A stretch of 64,000 nt of DNA from DRPN01 sp964599235 (GTDB lineage: Bacteria > Bacteroidota > Bacteroidia > Bacteroidales > VadinHA17), in the NCBI GenBank assembly GCA_964599235.1, contig CAZRDX010000009.1, positions 1 to 64,000 on the forward strand, written 5' to 3'. A program made the position numbers and the translations under genes. The stretch's first letter is position 1; every line of letters begins with the position of its first letter. The notes under the pieces were generated by a model. It was given only the letters and a program-made list of their open reading frames with translations. It had not been told where the DNA came from and ran no database searches. Of the stretch, positions 40,446 to 48,284 are shown piece after piece.

Positions 40446-43400
40446 GATCACGCAAGATAAGATGGGAAAGATAACGTTCCGCCTCTTCCAGGGGGATGCC
40501 CCGTCGCAGAGCGTAGTCGGCCACCTGATCCTCCAGCACGTGGCGTATGTCGAAATAGACCGCCTCGGGATGCGAGAAGATGAGCCCGCTCACCGAGGCG
40601 GCGGGCTCCATGGCAAAGCTCCCGGTGAGACGGATGCCGGTATGCTGTTCGGCCTCCAGCAGGTCAAAGAGATTCCTCTTCTCCGAATGGTCGGGACAGG
40701 CGGGATAGCCGTAAGCAGGACGGATGCCGCGGTATTTCATGCGGAACAGCTCCTCTTTGCTGAGCTGTTCGTCGGGGGCGAAGCCCCACAGCTCCCTGCG
40801 CACCTTCTCGTGCAGCCATTCGGTGGCGGCCTCGGCCAGACGGTCGGCCAGGGCCTTCACCATCAGGGCACGGAAGTCGTCGTGCTCGCGGGCGAAACGC
40901 TCCACGTAATGCTCCAGTCCGATGCCTCCCGTGACGGCAAAGAGGCCTATGTGGTCGCGCAGGGCCGTCCCCGCCGGGGCAATGAAATCACTCAGGCAGA
41001 GATTATGGCCCGAGGGGGTGCGGGCTTCCTGCTGACGCAGGTGGTAGAGCACCCCTTTCTCTTTCTTTCTCTCGTCATCCTCATAGACGACGATGTCGTC
41101 GCCGCGGGCGGCGGCCGGCAGCAGGCTCACCACCCCCCGCACCTTCAGGATGTTCTCGCGCTCCAGTCTCTCCAGACAGCGCAGCCCCTCCTCATAGACG
41201 CGCCGTGCCTCCTCACCCCGCTCAGGATGATCGAGGATGCCGGGGAACTTGCCCTTCAGCTCCCACACATGGAAGAAGAAGGTCCAGTCGATGTAGGGGA
41301 TCACCTCCCGCAGGGGTATATCGTCGAAGACCGTGGTGCCGGGGCGGCGGGGCGGCGGCGGCTCGTAATGGTCCCAGTCGGGCCGGAAACGCCGTTGCCG
41401 GGCCTCCTCGAGGGTGAGGTACTGCCCGGGACGGCGGCGGTTCATCCGGCGCAGCTGCTCATAGTAGAGGTCGGTCTCCTTCAGGAAACGCTCTTTCTCG
41501 CGCGAGAGGAGGCTGCTCACCACTGCCACACTGCGTGAGGCATCCCTGACGTGCACCACGCCGTGACTGTAATGCGGGCGTATCTTCACCGCCGTATGCA
41601 TCACCGAGGTGGTGGCCCCGCCGACGAGGAGGGGCTGCGTGAAGCCTTTGCGCTCCATCTCGCCGGCGACGTGCACCATCTCCTCCAGCGAGGGGGTGAT
41701 CAGCCCGCTCAGCCCCACGATGTCGGCCTGCTCGCGACGTACCGTCTCGAGGATCTTCTCCGCCGGCACCATCACCCCCAGGTCGATGATCTCGTAATTG
41801 TTGCACTGCAGGACGATGCCCACGATGTTCTTGCCAATGTCATGGACGTCGCCGCGTACCGTGGCCAACACCACCTTGCCGGCAGCCTGCTGCCGGCCGC
41901 CGCCCGCGGCTTTCTCCTCCTCGAGCACCGGCTCGAGCACCGCCACCGCCTTCTTCATCACCCGCGCACTCTTGATCACCTGGGGCAGGAACATCTTCCC
42001 CGAACCGAAGAGGTCCCCCACCTTGTTCATCCCCTCCATCATGGGCCCTTCGATGATGTCGAGGGCGGTGGGATAGGTGCGTATGGCCTCTTGCATGTCC
42101 TCCTCCACGTGGTCGGGGATACCCTTCACCAGCGAGTGGATGATCCTCTCGCGGAGGGGCAGGTCACGCCAGCTCTCTTTCTTTTGCTCCTGCTCCCTGT
42201 CCGTGCCGGCAGCCTGTTCGGCATATTCCAGCAACCGCTCGGTGGCGTCGGGACGCCTGTCGAAGATCAGATCCTCCACACGCTCCAGCAGCCCGGGCGG
42301 GATCTCGTCGTAGAGGGGCAGCTTGCCAGCATTGACGATGGCCATATCGAGGCCGGCCTTCACGGCATGGTAGAGGAAGGCGGCGTGCATAGCTTCGCGG
42401 ATGGTGTTCTGGCCGCGGAAGGCAAAAGAGAGGTTGCTGATGCCTCCGCTGGTATAGGCATGCGGGAGATGCTCCTTGACCCACCGCACCGCCTCGATGA
42501 ACTCCACAGCATAGCGGTTGTGCTCCTCGATGCCTGTGCCGATGGCCAGGACGTTGAGGTCGAAAATGATGTCTTCGGGAGGGAACTGGACCTTTTCGGT
42601 GAGGAGCCGGTAGGCTCTCGCGGCGATGGCAGTGCGCCGTGCGAAGGAGGTGGCCTGTCCCTCCTCGTCGAAGGCCATCACCACCACGGCCGCGCCGTAG
42701 CGGCGTATCGCCCTGGCGCGGGCGAGGAACGCTTCCTCACCCTCTTTCAGGCTGATGGAGTTGACGATGCCTTTGCCCTGCAGACATTTCAGGCCGGCTT
42801 CCAGCACCTCCCATTTGGAGGAGTCGACCATCACCGGCACGCGGGCAATATCAGGGTCGGCGGCCAGCAGGTTGAGGAAGGTCACCATGGCGCGGCGGGC
42901 ATCGAGCATGGCATCGTCCATGCTGACGTCGATGATCTGGGCGCCGTTCTCCACCTGCTGACGTGCCACGGCCAGCGCCTCCTCATATTGCTCCTCGCGG
43001 ATGAGCCGCGCAAAACGACGTGACCCCGCCACATTGGTGCGTTCGCCTATGTTGATCAGATTACTCCCTCTGAACACCTTCAGCGGCTCCTGGCCAGCCA
43101 GACGCAGGAGAGGCTCCTGCACGGGAGGGACACGCGGCGTCCTGCCCTCCGCCCTTCTCACGAACTCGCGAATATGATCGGGCGTAGTGCCGCAGCACCC
43201 TCCGATGATGTTGACATGGCCGCCCTGTATCAGTCTTTCCAGCACCTCACCCATCTCCTTGGGGGTCGACTCGTATTCCCCGAACTGGTTGGGGAAGCCG
43301 GCGTTGGGATGCACGCTCACCGGCAGGGGGGTAAGCTGCGACAGCTCCTCGACGAAAGGCTCCAGCTCCTCGGCACCCATGGAGCAGTTCAGACCTATGC

Positions 43401-44127
43401 TGAAGAGCGGGGCATGCGAGATGCTGATGACGAAAGCCTCCAGCGTCTGGCCCGAGAGGGTCCTGCCGCTGGCATCGACGAGGGTCACCGACACCATCAC
43501 CGGCAGACGGCGGCCGGTGGCCTCGAACACCTCCTCCAGGGCGGCCAGCCCGGCCTTGGCATTGAGGGTGTCGAAGACCGTCTCGAGCATCAGCAGGTCG
43601 ACACCCCCTTCGATGAGGGCCTGTGCCTGCTCGGCATACACCTCCCGCAGATCGTCGAAGGTGACGGCCCGGTAGGCGGGATCCTCCACCCGGGGCGAGA
43701 TGGAAGCGGTCTTGTTGGTAGGCCCCATGGTGCCGATGACGAAACGCGGCCGGGCAGGGTCGCGGTGCGAAAAAGCGTCGGCAGCCTCCCGCGCCAGACG
43801 AGCCGCCGCCACATTGATCTCATACACCAGCTCCTCCATGCCGTAATCGGCCAGAGAGATGCGGTTGGCATTGAACGTGTTGGTCTCCACCAGATCGGCC
43901 CCCGCCTCCAGATAACGCTCATGGATCTCCCGGATGAGGGCGGGCTGCGTCAGCACCAGCAGGTCGTTGTTGCCCTTCTGCATGCGGGGATGGTCACGAA
44001 AACGCTCCCCACGGTAATCCTCCTCCGTAAGACCATAACCCTGGATCATCGTCCCCATGGCACCATCCATCACCAGGATACGCTCCTGCAGGATCTTTCT
44101 CAGTATTTTCGAGCTGTTGCTTTCCAT
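40438..44127 (-). CDS. metH: Cobalamin-dependent methionine synthase
   Basis: MetH methylates homocysteine from methyltetrahydrofolate through cobalamin. All four modules are present in 1229 residues. The homocysteine/zinc domain (about 1-330) has GLNCSMGAEE and GGCCGTTPDHI with the zinc cysteines. The pterin domain (about 350-620) has NIGERTNVAGSRRFARLI and DVSMDDAMLD. The cap and B12 domain (about 640-890) has DVHDIGKNIVGIVLQCNNYEI (His762 as cobalt ligand), VGLSGLITPSLEEM and VGGATTSVMHTAVKI. The reactivation domain (about 900-1229) has RPAYGYPACPDHSEKRNLFDLL. A promoter lies 29 bp upstream of the ATG. No B12 riboswitch is seen, so expression probably does not respond to cobalamin here. 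Confidence 0.97.
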   Translation of the reverse strand: MESNSSKILRKILQERILVMDGAMGTMIQGYGLTEEDYRGERFRDHPRMQKGNNDLLVLTQPALIREIHERYLEAGADLVETNTFNANRISLADYGMEELVYEINVAAARLAREAADAFSHRDPARPRFVIGTMGPTNKTASISPRVEDPAYRAVTFDDLREVYAEQAQALIEGGVDLLMLETVFDTLNAKAGLAALEEVFEATGRRLPVMVSVTLVDASGRTLSGQTLEAFVISISHAPLFSIGLNCSMGAEELEPFVEELSQLTPLPVSVHPNAGFPNQFGEYESTPKEMGEVLERLIQGGHVNIIGGCCGTTPDHIREFVRRAEGRTPRVPPVQEPLLRLAGQEPLKVFRGSNLINIGERTNVAGSRRFARLIREEQYEEALAVARQQVENGAQIIDVSMDDAMLDARRAMVTFLNLLAADPDIARVPVMVDSSKWEVLEAGLKCLQGKGIVNSISLKEGEEAFLARARAIRRYGAAVVVMAFDEEGQATSFARRTAIAARAYRLLTEKVQFPPEDIIFDLNVLAIGTGIEEHNRYAVEFIEAVRWVKEHLPHAYTSGGISNLSFAFRGQNTIREAMHAAFLYHAVKAGLDMAIVNAGKLPLYDEIPPGLLERVEDLIFDRRPDATERLLEYAEQAAGTDREQEQKKESWRDLPLRERIIHSLVKGIPDHVEEDMQEAIRTYPTALDIIEGPMMEGMNKVGDLFGSGKMFLPQVIKSARVMKKAVAVLEPVLEEEKAAGGGRQQAAGKVVLATVRGDVHDIGKNIVGIVLQCNNYEIIDLGVMVPAEKILETVRREQADIVGLSGLITPSLEEMVHVAGEMERKGFTQPLLVGGATTSVMHTAVKIRPHYSHGVVHVRDASRSVAVVSSLLSREKERFLKETDLYYEQLRRMNRRRPGQYLTLEEARQRRFRPDWDHYEPPPPRRPGTTVFDDIPLREVIPYIDWTFFFHVWELKGKFPGILDHPERGEEARRVYEEGLRCLERLERENILKVRGVVSLLPAAARGDDIVVYEDDERKKEKGVLYHLRQQEARTPSGHNLCLSDFIAPAGTALRDHIGLFAVTGGIGLEHYVERFAREHDDFRALMVKALADRLAEAATEWLHEKVRRELWGFAPDEQLSKEELFRMKYRGIRPAYGYPACPDHSEKRNLFDLLEAEQHTGIRLTGSFAMEPAASVSGLIFSHPEAVYFDIRHVLEDQVADYALRRGIPLEEAERYLSHLILRDHE

Positions 44128-44155
44128 GTTTGCTCTTTCAGGCCAGGGGTCTGTA

Positions 44156-44163
44156 CAAAATTA
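44156..44163 (-). promoter_or_regulatory. -7 promoter element for metH-metF
   Basis: The minus strand reads TAATTTTG, a TAnnTTTG match, in the 121-bp gap between metX and metH. It gives metH-metF a start independent of the SAM-regulated metY-metX transcript. Confidence 0.55.
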
Positions 44164-44248
44164 TTCTTTTTCTTCCACTCAGCCCTTCTCCCCCCGACAA
44201 GGGATCCCGGGCGGTTCCATGACAGTGAGGGAATCGGCCCTTCCCATT

Positions 44249-45268
44249 TCATCTTTCTTCCAGGAAAGGCCGGATGACCTCGGTCAGTTTTTCGGTCTCG
44301 ACGAGGAAGCCGTCGTGGCCGTAGAGGGAATCGATCTCCCGGTAGGTGCCGTCCGCCACATGTTCGGCGAGGTATTTCTGCTCGTAGGTAGGGAAGAGCA
44401 GGTCACTGGAGATACCCACGGCCAGGACCTTGGCTTTCACTCTTTTCAGGGCGGCTTCCTTGCCTCCCCGGCCCCGTCCCACGTTGTGGGTGTCGGAGAG
44501 ACGCAGCAGGTGGTAATAGGTATAGGCATCGAATCTCTTCACCAGCTTGTCACCCTGGTAGTTCTGATAGGAGATGGCGCGGAAGCCGCTAAGCTTGTTG
44601 TCGTCCTCGTCTTTCTGGGTTTTGTTGTAGATAGCGTCGTTGCGGTAGCTTAGGAGGGCGAAGGAGCGTGCGGCCCGCAGCCCCTTGCTGCCTCCTTCGG
44701 GGGTGTCGTCGTAGAAGGTGGCATCGGCCTCGATGGCCAGACGCATCGACTGGTTGAAGGCGATGCCCCAGGGAGCGTACCGGACGCTCGAGGCCAGGAA
44801 AGCCAGCTTCTCGATGAGGTCAGGGTACATGATGCTGTACTCCAGTGCCTGCTGCCCACCGATGGAGCCGCCGATGATCATCCTGATCCGGCGGATGCCC
44901 AGATGACGCCGCACCAGCTCATGTCCCTCCACCACATCACGGAAGGTCATCAGGGGAAAGGAGCGGTACCACGGCCTGCCCGTCGCGGGGTTGACCGAGA
45001 GCGGCCCTGTCGAGCCATAGCACGAGCCGAGGATATTGGCACAAACGATGAAGTACCTGTCCGTGTCCAGCAGACGGCCAGGGCCCACCATGCCCGGCCA
45101 CCATTCGGCCACATCGGAGTTGGCCGTCAGGGCATGGCACACCCAGATGACGTTATCGCGACGCTCGTTGAGCGTGCCGTAGGTGTGGTAGGCGATCTCC
45201 ACCCCCGGCAGGGATCCTCCCGCCTCGAGCGGAAAGGGTTGATCATATTTGAGTCGTTGCAGGCCCAT
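44249..45268 (-). CDS. metX: Homoserine O-acetyltransferase
   Basis: MetX activates homoserine with acetyl-CoA for methionine synthesis. The 339-residue alpha/beta-hydrolase-fold enzyme has VIWVCHALTANSDVAEWWPGMVGPG, YFIVCANILGSCYGSTGP, and the nucleophile motif IIGGSIGGQQALEYSIMYP (serine in GGSIGG). Near the end, SSDLLFPTYEQKYLAEH supplies the catalytic aspartate and SLYGHDGFLVE the histidine. It lies 7 bp downstream of metY (minus strand) and should be under the same SAM riboswitch. Acetyl versus succinyl specificity cannot be proven from sequence, although this family is mostly acetyl-specific in Bacteroidota and MetY uses the acetyl product. Confidence 0.93.
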   Translation of the reverse strand: MGLQRLKYDQPFPLEAGGSLPGVEIAYHTYGTLNERRDNVIWVCHALTANSDVAEWWPGMVGPGRLLDTDRYFIVCANILGSCYGSTGPLSVNPATGRPWYRSFPLMTFRDVVEGHELVRRHLGIRRIRMIIGGSIGGQQALEYSIMYPDLIEKLAFLASSVRYAPWGIAFNQSMRLAIEADATFYDDTPEGGSKGLRAARSFALLSYRNDAIYNKTQKDEDDNKLSGFRAISYQNYQGDKLVKRFDAYTYYHLLRLSDTHNVGRGRGGKEAALKRVKAKVLAVGISSDLLFPTYEQKYLAEHVADGTYREIDSLYGHDGFLVETEKLTEVIRPFLEER

Positions 45269-45275
45269 TTTTTTC

Positions 45276-46574
45276 TCATCGGATCTTACGGAACGCCTGG
45301 TCGAAATCGGCGATGATGTCGTCGATATGTTCCAGTCCCACCGACACGCGCAGCAGGGTGGGGGTGACGCCGGCGGCGCGTTGTTCCTCTACGGTGAGCT
45401 GCTGGTGTGTGGTGGCCGCCGGCTGGATGATCAGCGTGCGTGCGTCGCCTATGTTGGCCAGATGGCTCACCAGCCGGAGCGACTCGACAAAGGTAGCTGT
45501 TTTCCGCAAATCTCCCCGCAGGGTGAAGGTGAGGACGCCGCCCGCCCCCCGGGGCATGTACTTGCGGGCCATCTCGTAGCTGGGATCACCGGGCAGGCCG
45601 GGGTAACGCACCTCGTCGACCCGGGGATGGTCCTGCAGCCACTCGGCCAGATGCCGTGTGTTCTCCACATGCCTTTCCATGCGCAGCGAGAGGGTCTCCA
45701 GCCCCTGCAGCAGCAGGAAAGCATTGAAGGGACTCATCGCCGGCCCCACGTCACGCAGGCCTTCGACGCGGGCACGTACGATGAAGGCGATGTTGCCGTA
45801 CGGCGATCCCGCACCGAAACGCTCCCAGTAGCGCAGCCCATGGTACCCCTCCGACGGCTCGGTGAACATGGGGAAACGGCCATTGCTCCAGTCAAAGGTG
45901 CCGGCATCGGTGATCACGCCGCCGATGCTGGTGCCGTGGCCGCCGATCCATTTGGTGGCCGACTCCACCACCACATGGGCACCATGTTCTATGGGGCGGA
46001 AAAGATAACCTGCCGCCCCGAAGGTGTTGTCCACCACCAGCGGGATACCGTAAGCCTCAGCCAGGGCGGCGAACTTATCAAAGTCAGGGATATGGAACGC
46101 CGGGTTGCCGATGCTCTCGAGGTAGATCGCCCGCGTGCGGTCGTCGATGCGTTTCTCGAACTCGTCCGGGTCGAGCGACGGGGTGAAACGGGCCTCGATG
46201 CCCATCGTCTTGAAGGTCACCTTGAACTGGTTGAAGGTACCGCCGTAAAGGAAAGGCGAGGTGACGAAATTGTCCCCCTGACCCATGATGTTGGTGAGGG
46301 CGAGGAACTGGGCCGCATGACCCGAGGCCGTGGCCAGCGAGGCCATACCCCCCTCGAGGGCGGCGATGCGCTTCTCGAACACCTCCGTCGTAGGGTTGTT
46401 GATGCGGGTATAGATGTTGCCGAACTCCTCCAGGGCGAACAACGCCGCCCCGTGCGCCGCATCACGGAAAAGGTACGACGTGGTCTGGTACAACGGCACC
46501 GCCCGCGACAGGGTCGTCGGCTCCGGCTCATAACCGGCATGGATCTGCAAGGTCTCAAAACGGTATTTCATCAT
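45276..46574 (-). CDS. metY: O-acetylhomoserine sulfhydrylase
   Basis: This PLP enzyme converts O-acetylhomoserine plus sulfide directly to homocysteine, skipping cystathionine. The 432-residue protein of the Cys/Met-metabolism family has TLQIHAGYEPEPTTLSRAVPLYQTTSYLF, YTRINNPTTEVFEKRIAALEGG, FGAAGYLFRPIEHGAHVVVESATKWIGGHG (PLP lysine in SATKWIGGHG), and LLRVSVGLEHIDDIIADF at the end. The start is one of two adjacent ATGs (46574 or 46571). A SAM-I-like riboswitch and a complete promoter lie upstream. MetX follows immediately, so sulfide assimilation and homoserine activation are controlled together. Confidence 0.95.
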   Translation of the reverse strand: MMKYRFETLQIHAGYEPEPTTLSRAVPLYQTTSYLFRDAAHGAALFALEEFGNIYTRINNPTTEVFEKRIAALEGGMASLATASGHAAQFLALTNIMGQGDNFVTSPFLYGGTFNQFKVTFKTMGIEARFTPSLDPDEFEKRIDDRTRAIYLESIGNPAFHIPDFDKFAALAEAYGIPLVVDNTFGAAGYLFRPIEHGAHVVVESATKWIGGHGTSIGGVITDAGTFDWSNGRFPMFTEPSEGYHGLRYWERFGAGSPYGNIAFIVRARVEGLRDVGPAMSPFNAFLLLQGLETLSLRMERHVENTRHLAEWLQDHPRVDEVRYPGLPGDPSYEMARKYMPRGAGGVLTFTLRGDLRKTATFVESLRLVSHLANIGDARTLIIQPAATTHQQLTVEEQRAAGVTPTLLRVSVGLEHIDDIIADFDQAFRKIR

Positions 46575-46723
46575 CTTCGGGATCTGGATACAAAATCGGA
46601 ACACGCTCCCCCGCCATACATGCAGGCTCTCAGAAAGCCCTCAGCCACATGACGGCCCCATTCGCAAAGGATGAAAGGAGAAAGTCCCGGAAAATGCCTG
46701 CTTTCATGATCACTGCGGTTCAA

Positions 46724-46826
46724 TTTATCATCTCCCGCACCGGCGGGATTAGGTTTTAGCACCTTCCCCTCTCCGGGGGGTTGCTAGAGGTTCACAGAGC
46801 CTAATCTCTCCCCTCTTCTCAATAAA
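46724..46826 (-). promoter_or_regulatory. SAM-I-like (S-box) riboswitch upstream of metY
   Basis: Reading the minus strand, TTTAT near 46826 pairs with ATAAA near 46724 to close P1. Inside are the conserved S-box blocks in order: GAGAAGAGGGGAGAG, GAACCTCTAGCAACC, and GGTGCTAAAACC, followed by a CCCGCC-GGTG-CGGG-type P4 hairpin. These match the SAM-I core (gcAACC and GGTGCTAA) closely. It sits 35-40 nt after the predicted transcription start and 150 nt before metY. The switching platform was not resolved; GCAGGC (near 46700) could pair with GCCTGC (near 46620). Confidence 0.82.
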
Positions 46827-46867
46827 TCAAACACCCTTTTTCTCAAAAGAATATTTGAAGTGGACTG

Positions 46868-46899
46868 CAAATCTACCATCACGGGCCGAGAAATCCAAA
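46868..46899 (-). promoter_or_regulatory. Complete promoter for metY-metX (TTTG, N20, TAGATTTG)
   Basis: On the minus strand TTTG (46896-46899) is followed 20 bp later by TAGATTTG (46868-46875), exact matches to both Bacteroidota boxes. The transcript would start near 46861, upstream of the SAM-I riboswitch. The rest of this 410-bp divergent region holds the riboswitch, the metY leader, and a weak TACCTTTA promoter for the glycosyltransferase. Confidence 0.7.
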
Positions 46900-46984
46900 A
46901 AATAGCGGTGGATATGTATCTCTGCGACACTCCTTGGCGAGGGATATTTTCCTTACCTTTATGTAATATCTGAGAACAGGAGCG

Positions 46985-48151
46985 ATGGAGATCGTCATCA
47001 CGGGCACACGGGGCATTCCTGCGCGGTACGGGGGGTTTGAGACCTTTGCCCAGGAGCTGGCGCTGCGGCTGAGGGCCAGGGGTCATGAGATGACCGTCCA
47101 TGCTCCCCTCTTCCATCCGTACCGGGAGATTTCATGGCGGGGCATTCGCATCGTCCGCAAGCCGTGGCCCTCTTTTCCCGGGGGTGTGTTGTGGTACGAT
47201 CGTCTCTGTCTGGAGGATGCCTACCGTCGCCGCCCCGGGGTGATCCTCAACTGCGGGTACGGCAATGCGCTTTTCATCCGGCGGGATCATCCTGTTCCGG
47301 TGGTGACCCTCACCGACGGGCTGGAGTGGCAGCGTGCCGGATGGGGTTTCCTGGCACGCCGGTGGCTGCGCAGGATGGAGAGCGAGGCGGTGCGACGCAG
47401 CCGTCTGCTGGTCTCCGACCACCCCGTGATCGCCCGCCATTTCAAGGAGCGGTACGGTGTGACAACGCCCGTGATCCCTTACGGGGCGACACCGGTCCCG
47501 CCACCGGAAGAAGGGAAGGACCCCGTCTCCTCTCTGCAGGAGTACCTGGAGAAAGCCGGCCGCCGTCTTCTCTCAGGGGATGTCCGTCTTCTGCGTCCCG
47601 GCAGCTATTTCCTGATGGTGGCCCGTTTCGTGGCCGAGAACAACCTGGAGATGATCCTGGAGGGTTTCCTCCGTTCGGTCAGACGGGATCCGTTGTTGCT
47701 GGTAGGGGATCCGGCGGGACGTTTCGGTCGTCGTCTTCTGCGGAGGTACGGCGGGACGGAGCGGTTCCTTTTTGCCGGCAGCCTCTACGATCCGCCGCTC
47801 CTCACCCTGTTGAGGCAGCATGCACGCGGCTGTTTCCACGGTCATTCAGCCGGCGGCACCAACCCCGCCCTGCTGGAGGCCATGGCCGCCGGATGCCTCA
47901 TCGCCGCCCACGACAACCCCTTCAACCGCTATATCCTCCGGGAGAACGCAGCCTGGTTCTCTACGGCCGGCGAGGTGACCCGCCTCCTGAACGAATGGGA
48001 AGAGCTCTCAAAGGAAAAGGAGAGTTTCGCCACAAACAACATCGAAAGGCTCCGGAAGGAATACGACTGGGAAAAGATCACCTCCCGCTACGAAATGCTC
48101 TTTCTCCGTCTACGCAAAGCATCCGGAAACGAACGGTACAATGATTTGTAA
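46985..48151 (+). CDS. GT4-type glycosyltransferase (DUF1972)
   Basis: A 388-residue cytoplasmic glycosyltransferase. The N-terminus VITGTRGIPARYGGFETFAQELALRL is the signature of the DUF1972 group, which transfers rhamnose and related sugars during surface polysaccharide synthesis. The C-terminal half has the nucleotide-sugar domain of GT-B enzymes: VARFVAENNLEMILEGFL, FAGSLYDPPLLTLLRQHARGCFHGHSAGGTNPALLEAMAAGCLIAAHDNPFNRYILRE, with the E-x7-E-like ALLEAMAAG loop. No other polysaccharide genes are adjacent, so the acceptor is unknown. ATG 46985 overlaps nothing, and the gene ends before a triple-palindrome terminator region. Confidence 0.88.
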   Translation: MEIVITGTRGIPARYGGFETFAQELALRLRARGHEMTVHAPLFHPYREISWRGIRIVRKPWPSFPGGVLWYDRLCLEDAYRRRPGVILNCGYGNALFIRRDHPVPVVTLTDGLEWQRAGWGFLARRWLRRMESEAVRRSRLLVSDHPVIARHFKERYGVTTPVIPYGATPVPPPEEGKDPVSSLQEYLEKAGRRLLSGDVRLLRPGSYFLMVARFVAENNLEMILEGFLRSVRRDPLLLVGDPAGRFGRRLLRRYGGTERFLFAGSLYDPPLLTLLRQHARGCFHGHSAGGTNPALLEAMAAGCLIAAHDNPFNRYILRENAAWFSTAGEVTRLLNEWEELSKEKESFATNNIERLRKEYDWEKITSRYEMLFLRLRKASGNERYNDL

Positions 48152-48220
48152 AACTTTTGTACCTGATTTTTTATCTTCGTTTTTGTATTTATGTGTCACT
48201 CAACATATAAATAAAATATA

Positions 48221-48260
48221 TCTACGTAGTAAACTACGTAGCAATCTACGTAGATTTTTT
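48221..48260. terminator. Triple CTACGTAG palindrome with T-run (probable bidirectional terminator)
   Basis: Three copies of the 8-bp palindrome CTACGTAG occur at exact 12-bp spacing (48221, 48233, 48245), with linkers TAAA and CAAT. The last pair can fold as an 8-bp stem with a CAAT loop, followed by A and seven Ts. The gap lies between convergent genes, so it can stop the glycosyltransferase transcript. The surrounding 100 bp is much AT-richer than its neighbours. Confidence 0.65.
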
Positions 48261-48284
48261 TCTCGTCCGTTCGTTACGGGGAAA

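Noticed and set aside
44128..44248. A second SAM or B12 riboswitch before metH
   Set aside because: The gap has a promoter and a weak GGGAA/TTCCC hairpin but none of the S-box, SAM-II or B12-box consensus blocks.
46571..46762. A 63-codon ORF in the metY leader
   Set aside because: It begins within the riboswitch and its composition is not protein-like.
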